This document shows, piece by piece, positions 57,301 through 64,000 of a stretch of DNA of 64,000 nucleotides; the stretch's first letter is position 1; every line of letters begins with the position of its first letter. The position numbers and the translations under genes are program-made. The stretch is from Phlegmacium glaucopus (Eukaryota > Basidiomycota > Agaricomycetes > Agaricales > Cortinariaceae), in assembly GCA_015039465.1 (NCBI GenBank), contig MU130477.1:1177599-1241598 (forward strand), written 5' to 3'. Below the pieces are notes generated by a model. It did no database searches. It had not been told where the DNA came from and worked only from the letters and a program-made list of their open reading frames with translations.

Positions 57301-58410
57301 ATGTCACCAATTCACAAGAACTTCTTCAAAGCTACAAAACTCAACACCGACTCTAACAAAGACAACAAAGAAAACATCCCCCCTCTGACTACTTCTTCCA
57401 TGACCCCCTTGTCTATCTCCACTCTTAGCACTACCACCTCTCTTGCCACCATCCTCAAAAATGAACCCCTCAATGCCCATACCACATTCCTTGCTACACA
57501 GTTCCCCCTTCCCCCATCTTCTCCCACAAGTTCTACTACCACCAACCAACAATTTAGAATCCAAGATATCACCCAAATATTTGATTCCCAATTCCCCACA
57601 TATTCTCACTATCGAACATACATACGAGACCACCTTTGAGACTGGACCCACAACTCCGATTTCAAAACATTTGACATCGCTTATTGCTACCACCGACTGG
57701 TAATCCCTCAAGCCAACAATCTAGAAAAGATGGCCGAAGGCCTTATCAAAATGGCACAAGAACTACAACAAACAAATGCAATGCAGGAACATAATATCTG
57801 ACAACTCATTCCTCATCTTGAAATCAATGGACTTAGTAAATGAATTGAACAAACCCTGACCTTGACGATCCCAACTGTCAACCTCTGGATCCCTGCTCCC
57901 CCTAACTTGCCTGCTACATTTCCTAATAATATTTCTCTTAACAACCCCTCTGAGGAAACTGGAACTCGTATCCGCCCTCAACCTCTTACCTGACAACCAT
58001 CCAAAGCCAATATCCCTCTTATCCAATCCATTCCATATACAACATGAGCCCCTACTAGTTGACCCAAATGCTTTCAATGTGGTGTTATCAGACATTGCAA
58101 ACAAGAATGTGGTGCTTACAAATGCACCTCCTGTAAATGAGTGGCCCCTGGACACTGGCCTAGTAATTGCCCCAAGAATAAAGAAGAAGACAGAGCCCCT
58201 CTCCCCAAGAGATGATGACAAGAACACAAACACTGCCCCCGTTGTCGACTCCCTCTCTTCTACGACCATGTCACCTGGTGCCGTGGACAAACAGATGGCA
58301 ATACCTGCCAATGCAAATCTAAAGCCAAGGAAGAAGATACCGAACCCGACCTCTATGGAACTGGATTCTACAATATTGACGGAGATGAAGACAGTAATCT
58401 TACCAGAGAA
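57301..58410 (+). pseudogene. Extra chromovirus ORF with zinc knuckles, decayed
   Basis: Starts immediately after the chromodomain in another frame. A Ser/Thr/Pro-rich N terminus is followed by a helical, capsid-like stretch (NNLEKMAEGLIKMAQELQQ) and Cys-rich motifs: CFQCGVIRHCKQEC (CX2CX4HX4C), then CTSC...GHWPSNC, and, after a frame change at about 58190, CPRCRLPLFYDHVTWC and an acidic end (GFYNIDGDEDSNLTREH). TGA again interrupts at likely Arg sites. This looks like a second Gag-like, nucleic-acid-binding ORF. Standard Ty3/gypsy elements have nothing here. Confidence 0.65.
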
Positions 58411-59101
58411 CATTGAGTCATATGCTAAGAATACTCCCCCTCATATCTATGACTCCCCCCTATCTCTGACTCTCTTTTTCCTTATAAGAACTCACAATTT
58501 ATCCCTTCCCTTTCCTTACCACCTCTTCTACACTATGGCTCTCGCACCCTCTGCTCACATCACTTCTGCCAATATGAATTTCAACACTGCTACCTCTATG
58601 GATGACAACATCGACCAATTCCATGATTACATTGAAGACATTATACCTGAAAGTGGAATCCCTATCTTTTGACCTGGTCAACTTCCCCCTGTACTTCATA
58701 TTGCAGGCGGTTACTTTTTCTTTCAAACTGAACATATTCACTTCAAAGTTCATCAATACTTTTTCAATCAAGAATCTATCTGGCTTGCAGAACAACTAGC
58801 ATTCATTGACACCAACTTAGCTGATGGAAATACGGTAGCACAATCCAGAATTTGAGGAACCAACATATTCAATGCCATTGAACTTCCTGGACTCACTGCT
58901 GAACAATTCACCTATCTTCTTTGGGTTATCTACAACCCTTGTTATGGAAGTCACCATGCCAATACCCGAACTTGGAAGGACATCAATACAGCCATGAAAG
59001 CACTCAAGATGGCACAAATCCTTACACTTTCCAAACACAAGATCAAAATCAATTTACAACTCGACCAACAAGAAGAAGAACAACAAAAGTGAGAACTAGC
59101 C

Positions 59102-60676
59102 CTGAACTTTACACTCCCCCACATCTTCCTCCAGGAATCTGCCCAGACTGCCTGGAATCCTGGAGGAATCCTCCAGGAATCCATGAATTCCTGGTAAATG
59201 AGAATATTCCTCACAGATTCCAGGTGGATTCTGGGTGGATTCCTGGGATTCCTATCTAATTCCTGGTGGATTCCTCATTAATTCCTGGTGGATTCCTGGT
59301 GGATTCCTGGTGAGTTTCTGGTGGAATTCTGGTGAAATCAGCTAAGTCATTGACTTGTTTTATTTAATTTAATTTTTCCTTGATTTTTTTATTGCAAGAT
59401 ATACATTGAAAATTATATACAAGTACATTAATCACTTATTAATAACCTATTAAATAAACTAAAATGTAACCCCATGAGGGGGTTATGATTGTAGTATATT
59501 AAAATTAAAATGAACCCCGGCAAGGGGGTTGTTGTTGTTGTTGTGTGAGGGCTGTGATAGTATATTAAATAAATAAACCCCCCATGAGGGGGGTCATCAT
59601 ATGCGTGTGTTATCATTTGTATGTGTCGTTTGTACATGTCATCATTTGGGTGTGTCATTTGGGTGTTGTCAATGTGGGTCCTTGTCATCATACCTGTCGT
59701 CAGAGTAATCAAATGAAGAATAAAAAAATTAAAAATTAAAATAACCCCCCCTTGTACAGGGGGGGGGGGGGGTAGCTGTCATTGTCCATCATTGTCTGTC
59801 GTTTGTTTGATGTTGTTGTCTGTTGAAATAAAATGAAACCCCCCTGTTCAGGGGGGGTAGCTGTCATTGTTTGAAGCATAAGGATTTAAAAAACCCCTCT
59901 GGTGAAGGAGGGTGAGGGAGGAGTGGTGGTATGTCGAGGTGGAGGGTGGTGGTAGATGGGAGGGAGGTCATCATCACTGTATGCTGCCGGTAGTCACTAA
60001 TGAATTGAAATAAATAAGAAAATAAAGTAAAATAAAAACCGAAAACCCCCCTGGTTAGGGGGGTAGTTATTGTCGTTGTCACCATTGACCATTGCTGTTG
60101 TTGGCTGTTGTTGGCTGTTGTTGTTGTTGGTCATCCTTGGTCGTCCTCCTCCTCCTCATCATCCATTGTTGTTGTTGTGACTTGGTTGTTGTTGTTGTAG
60201 TTCTGGGGTGGTTGCAATTGCAATGGTGGTGGTTGTGAGATGACGGAGTATATTACTAATGTTTGTTGATTTGGGAAATATTGTCATGTGCGGTCATGTG
60301 ACCACACCTCGCGGCCTGAACAAAATTCAAAATTTAAATGGCAGCAAGGCATTGCCACCTTTAAGATATGAATTACTGATGTTTTAGTATTTTGCTTTTA
60401 AATATTAATAATACATAATATATAATGGTAGTACCAAGAATTCCAAGGATTCCAGGTGGATTCCAGGTGGATTCTGTGCTAGGAATTCCTGGTATAAATT
60501 TCCTTGAGTACCAGGAATCCACCTGGAATCCACCTGGAATCCTCCTGGATTGGGAAGAGCAAGGAATGTCAATTTCAGAGGAAATTGGCTGGTAAAAAAT
60601 TCCTCCCGGAATCCGAAGATTCCTACCAGGAATGGTAGGATTCCTCCAGGAAGATGTGGGGGAGTGTAAAGACTTC
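59102..60676. mobile_element. MITE-like element with GGAATCCACCT arrays
   Basis: Flanked by the 8-bp duplication AACTAGCC (59094-59101 and 60677-60684) inside the BTB-like ORF. Inverted ends share TTTACACTCCCCCACATCTT followed by CCTCCAGGAATC. Both subterminal regions are arrays of ATTCCTGGTGGATTCC-type words (59130-59340 and 60430-60640). The centre holds an array of CCCCC/GGGGG hairpins. No transposase ORF. The 8-bp duplication suggests hAT-type mobilisation. Confidence 0.8.
59468..60067. repeat. Array of seven C-run/G-run hairpins
   Basis: Hairpins of the form AACCCC-loop-GGGGTT lie at about 59468, 59513, 59573, 59743, 59837, 59891 and 60048. Loops vary (ATGA, GGCAA, TTGTACA, TGTTCA, TGGTTA). 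Several share a 3' tail GGTAGCTGTCATTGT. One has a 15-G run. Confidence 0.75.
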
Positions 60677-60739
60677 AACTAGCCAAGTACTTCAAAGACA
60701 ATAAGATCAAGGATGATCTTTAGGCTAACAGTTGGCTAA

Positions 60740-62257
60740 TGTTATGAACGTTGATGAACATGCTGGTTCCCTGCCTTCGTTTTTCGCATTTTTGGCAGCG
60801 ACGTCACTCTACGTCGCCTCTTACACCGACTATTTGTGGTTTTATTGCATAGATAAGTCTCTGGCCATTCGGTCGTCGCCTCTACTGTCCCAGAAGCTTC
60901 CTAAATGCCTTGGCTATATTTCGCTCGTACGATCGCCCCCTTTTCCGGCAGTACCCGGACGACATTAGGTGTTCTACCTCCCTTTCGCTCCCTTTCACCA
61001 GCGGTCACGTGTATAGTCATGCTTTTTCCATATTTGGTAATGCTCACTCGTCTAAGAGTCGTAGGCATGTCCACTGCCCAGACCGACGTCCCCTTACGCT
61101 ACACCGAATCGTTCGGTGTCAAATCGTCGCTGCTACCCTACCAGTCGCTCCTATCCAGCGACAATCACCAGATCGAGAAGTTCCTTAACACCATTGGGCA
61201 TTTTGGATCGCTGATCATTTATATTCTTTTATCTCTCTTCGGTTACCTCAAACGCGTTGTTTTCTTTATTTTTTGATACGTTTGCCATCGCTCCTTGATC
61301 GCCTCCCTATACCCCATGTCTCCTGCCGGTCCTCGGAGCGACGACCGGTCCTCTTTCATTTATCGCCCACTATCCCTGATGTTTTGTCTCCCCATTTTGC
61401 CTAGTCCCTCTTGGACTCCTGTTTCATCGTTTTGATTTGTTTTATAGATACACATGTGCAACTTAGCCATGTGATCTCCTCTACCTACTATAAAAACCTC
61501 CTGTAATTTAGTTACAAAGGACAATAAGAAAGTATTCACCTCTCTCCCCAGAGTATAGAATTAAGTCTTGTCATCGTCTCTCTCATCGTTCGCCTTCGTT
61601 TCATTGCATTTTACTGCAAGTCGCCCATACAGCGACTATACTTCGTCACGGCGTCGCCCCTTTGTCACTGCGTCCCCCCTTCATCACTGCATCTCCCCTT
61701 CATTACTGCGTCTCCCCTTCGTTACTGCGTCTCCCCTTCGTCACTGCGTCTCCCCTTCATCACTGCGTCTCCCCTTCGTCACTGCATCTCCCCTTCGTCA
61801 CTGCATCGCCACTTCATTACTTCGTCGCCCTTTTGTCATTACATCGCTCCTCGTTTCGCTCGTCTCATATCTCGCCGCCCTACCTTAGTTGGAACCTTTC
61901 TGCATATACTTGACTCAGTGTTTAGGCCACCGAAGCCCCGAGCCGCATCACACCTCAGTTAGTACAGCACCTAGCGTACTGACAGTGTATCAACGTCTGG
62001 TATGCTCACGGCCCTCCTTATTCTTTTCTTCCTTTCTCCCTATCATTTATTTACACCATCATTCCCCAACCTACCCTTTGCCCTAAACCCTGTACTATAT
62101 ATATCTATCACTCCCATTCTCCTTATCTCTGACTTGTACTGACTTGTATTCCTAGCATGGACCATGGGCACGGCCCCTTATCTCTGACTCAACTCTCTAG
62201 CATATGAGGGCCATACCCATAGCTACAATCCTTAGTTTAGACCTTCTGTATTCCCTA
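60740..62257 (+). repeat. 3' LTR of the chromovirus, split and truncated
   Basis: TGTTATGAACGT at 60740-60751 and the resumed similarity from 61993 (ACGTCTGGTATGCTCACGG) correspond to the uninterrupted 5' LTR text TGTTATGAACATCTGGTATG. It carries a local insertion of about 50 bp relative to the 5' copy near 62130-62190, and similarity ends at about 62257, before the expected CATAACA terminus. Confidence 0.75.
60752..61992 (+). mobile_element. Solo-LTR-like insertion inside the 3' LTR
   Basis: A 1.24-kb segment starts TGATGAACATG, ends CAGTGTATCA and is flanked by ACGT on both sides (a 4-5 bp target duplication typical of LTR elements). A TATAAAA box lies at 61489. A tandem array of CTTCGTCACTGCGTCTCCC-type units fills 61650-61830. 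No coding capacity. It looks like the LTR left after recombination of a different retrotransposon. Confidence 0.55.
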
Positions 62258-62262
62258 TGGTC

Positions 62263-62400
62263 TTAATCTGCCAGCTTGCTCAGAACCTCTTGGACATCCT
62301 CAGTCTCCTTTGTGATAACAATTGCAGTTGTATCTAAGTCCCTAGTTACTTGGTCTATTGGCCCAGCACCAAACACGAGTGCAAGCTTATAGTCACCGTA
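62263..62400 (-). pseudogene. Unidentified coding fragment at a repeat junction
   Basis: A 45-codon frame with normal protein composition (YKLALVFGAGPIDQVTRD; then TKETEDVQEVLSKLAD and a stop) lies between the truncated LTR and a repeat array. It looks like the C terminus of some gene. The family is not recognised. Confidence 0.4.
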
Positions 62401-62404
62401 ACAG

Positions 62405-63200
62405 ATTCCAGGTGGAATCCATAGCCATTCCATAGCCATTCCATGGAATATAACAGATGGAGTCCATACCTATTCCATACCATTCTCATGGAATAGAGAT
62501 GGACTTCATATCCATTCCATACCCATTCCATGGAATATATAGATAGATTCCACACCTATTCCACATTGTGTATGGATTCTATATAGAATGAGTGTGGGGT
62601 ATGTTGGAGTATATGAGTTTCAACTTGTTGATCTATTCTTAAGTGTTTTATCTTTCATATCTTATCGTTTCCTTTTATTTTGTATCACAACAATTGTCAC
62701 ATTCTTTAGTCACAAATCTTATTATTGTGAGTCTCAACTTTCTACTAAACTCATTTATTCTTTAGCTATTACATCTAACAAATACCTAGTTACTGTTTCT
62801 TTGTTCTAGTTGTAAAATTTACAGCAACAGAATAGGTGTGGAATCCATCTGTATAATTCCATGGAATAGGTCTGGAGTCCATCCCTATATTTCATGAAAT
62901 AGGTATGGAGTCTATCCCTATATTTCATGGAATGGTTATAGAATCATCCCTATATTCCATGGAATTAGTGTGGAATCCATCTGTATATTCCATGGAATGG
63001 GTATGGAGTCCATTCTTATATTCCATGGAATGAACATGGAATCCAGGTGTACATTCCATGGAATAAAGGTGGAATCCATCCTCATATTCCATGGAATGAG
63101 TATGGAATCCATCCCTATTTCATGGATTCCACCCCCCATTCCATGGAATCCACCCTCTATTTGATGGATTCCATATGGATTATATGGGGGAGGGTAAAGT
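62405..63200. mobile_element. Probable MITE with TTCCATGGAAT arrays, left end missing
   Basis: Arrays of ATTCCATGGAATGG-type words at 62405-62580 and 62825-63180 flank an AT-rich core (62588-62820), the design seen in the other elements. The right end reads ATATGGGGGAGGGTAAAG, close to the end of the element at 60676. A matching left terminus is absent. Confidence 0.55.
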
Positions 63201-63203
63201 AAA

Positions 63204-63905
63204 CTCATTGGACACCATCCAGACTCTAATATTCAACTACCATGAGCTCACTGGACACCATCCAGAGTTGAATATTCAAGTACCATGAGCTCACTGGACT
63301 CCCTCCAGGGTTGAATATTCAAGTCTTATGAGCTCATTGGACACCATCCAGACTCTAATATTCAACTACCATGAGCTCACTGGACACCCTCCAGGGTTGA
63401 ATATTCAACTCTTATGAGCTCATTGGACACCATCTGGACTCTAATATTCAACTACCATCAGCTCACTGGACACCATCCAGGGTTGAATATTCAACCTTAT
63501 GAGCTCATTGGACACCATCTGGACTCTAATATTCAACTCCCATGAGCTCACTGGACACCATCCAGGGTTGAATATTCAAGTATCATTAGCTCACTGGACT
63601 CCCTCCAGGGTTGAATATTCAACCTTTATGAGCTCATTGGACACCATCCAGACTCTAATATTCAACCCCATCAGCTCACTAGACACCATCCAGGGTTTAA
63701 TATTCAAGTACCTTGAGCTCATTGGACACCCTCCACCATTGAATATTACAGTAACATAAGCTCACTGGACACCCTCTGCAGTTCAATATTCAACTACCAT
63801 GAACTCATCAGAAACCCTCCGGAGTTGAATATTCAACAGTCATCAGCTCATTGGACACCGCTCAGGGTTGGATACTCAACTAGCATGACCTGATAGGACA
63901 CTCTT
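63204..63905 (+). repeat. 43-bp minisatellite
   Basis: About 16 imperfect tandem units of roughly 43 bp built on GAGCTCACTGGACACCATCC followed by AGGGTTGAATATTCAASTACCAT. Units alternate between an AGACTCTAATATTCAAC and an AGGGTTGAATATTCAAG version, suggesting duplication of dimers. Open frames here are only the translated repeat. Confidence 0.85.
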
Positions 63906-64000
63906 CGTTGATATGATTTAAATCTGCATAAGCATGGTTTTTGCAATTTTTATCTATTATTTCAGCATAAATATTAATTAATGCACCAATAACTGGTTAA

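Larger units (their letters stand above)
58534..60723 (+). pseudogene. Extra chromovirus ORF with BTB/POZ-like domain, split by a MITE
   Basis: From the ATG at 58534 (MALAPSAHITSA) one frame runs to 59101, skips the inserted element and resumes at 60685 for KYFKDNKIKDDL and a TAG at 60721-60723, 17 bp before the 3' LTR. The core resembles agaricomycete BTB/POZ proteins: GGYFFFQTEHIHFKVHQYFF, then LTAEQFTYLLWVIYNPCYG, then TWKDINTAMKALKMAQ, ending in a Gln/Glu-rich tail. TGA codons interrupt at three sites. BTB domains mediate dimerisation and Cullin-3 adaptor binding; a role in the element's life cycle is speculative. About 210 residues when intact. The frame and distance to the LTR show that it belongs to the element, not to a neighbouring gene. 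Confidence 0.68.
50741..62257 (+). mobile_element. Ty3/gypsy chromovirus with nested insertions
   Basis: The LTR 50741-50995 matches 60740-60751 plus 61993-62257. Between them in order: leader, gag, protease, RT, RNase H, integrase, chromodomain, a zinc-knuckle ORF and a BTB-like ORF. Insertions into it: a TIR element at 51290-52297, a MITE-like element at 59102-60676 and a solo-LTR-like element at 60752-61992. The coding frames carry many TGA codons at Arg positions and a few frameshifts, so the copy is inactive. The 3' LTR lacks its end beyond 62257. Confidence 0.88.

Noticed and set aside
57304..57711. Antisense ORFs opposite the zinc-knuckle ORF
   Set aside because: Mirror frames of a low-complexity Ser/Thr/Pro coding region; the plus strand carries the recognisable knuckles.
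59428..60085. Minus-strand ORFs in the hairpin array
   Set aside because: Translations of repeated palindromes and CA/TG-rich spacers; no protein features.
61987..62257. 3' LTR starting at TGTATCAACGTCTGG (61987)
   Set aside because: The exact LTR start TGTTATGAAC is present at 60740, 17 bp after the last ORF, and ACGT flanks the intervening segment; an insertion splitting the LTR explains both.
1..64000. tRNA, rRNA or snRNA genes
   Set aside because: I looked for cloverleaf-like arms with A/B-box words and for rRNA cores and saw none convincing; a covariance-model search would be needed to exclude them.

Overview
The window looks like nuclear DNA of a basidiomycete, most likely an agaricomycete (mushroom-forming fungus). 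The evidence is dense 47-70 nt introns with GT...AG ends, typical fungal house-keeping genes (a Crz1-type calcineurin-responsive factor, Tma46/DFRP1, a decayed Cwc2), an NB-ARC/TPR protein, F-box/LRR paralogues, a MARVEL-type membrane protein, treble-clef plus PARP-like proteins and fungal retrotransposons (a chromovirus and a tyrosine-recombinase element). The species cannot be named from sequence alone. All gene models were spliced by eye, so exon ends are proposals supported by reading-frame continuity, not by transcripts.

Layout. 1-5 kb: a CRZ1-like zinc-finger gene on the minus strand, followed by a long non-coding stretch. 7.8-14.4 kb: two tandem copies of a four-exon F-box gene, with an oppositely oriented single-pass membrane protein gene between them. 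16.6-19.6 kb: a decayed HNH-nuclease gene and an intact seven-exon TMA46 gene. 19.7-30.6 kb: an AT-rich island flanked by a diverged direct repeat. It carries an NB-ARC/TPR gene broken by a 2-bp insertion, a hAT-like MITE, minisatellites and a stray TPR fragment. 30.6-35.6 kb: a CWC2 pseudogene, a frameshifted F-box-like gene and a vWA-domain gene that stops at a splice donor. 35.6-40.8 kb: a DIRS-type element (Gag-like, zinc-knuckle, RT/RNase H and tyrosine recombinase ORFs). 43-49 kb: a small gene, a four-TM MARVEL-like gene and a head-to-head pair of zinc-module/PARP-fold genes sharing a 190-bp promoter.

49-64 kb is a nested repeat nest. Its backbone is one Ty3/gypsy chromovirus (LTRs at 50741 and 60740) into which at least three other elements inserted. 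Its internal region runs gag, pol with chromodomain, a zinc-knuckle ORF, and then an ORF with a BTB/POZ-like domain ending 17 bp before the 3' LTR. That extra cargo is the most unusual item in the window. Most in-frame stops of the element are TGA at positions where arginine is expected, which points to CpG deamination. A 12-nt perfect complementarity between the predicted transcript start and the primer-binding site points to Tf1/sushi-type self-priming.

Two themes tie the window together. First, several non-autonomous elements share one design (terminal inverted repeats followed by arrays of short simple motifs), although the motif differs in each. Second, multi-copy sequence is CpG-poor: I found no CpG at all in 1.8 kb of the TPR array.
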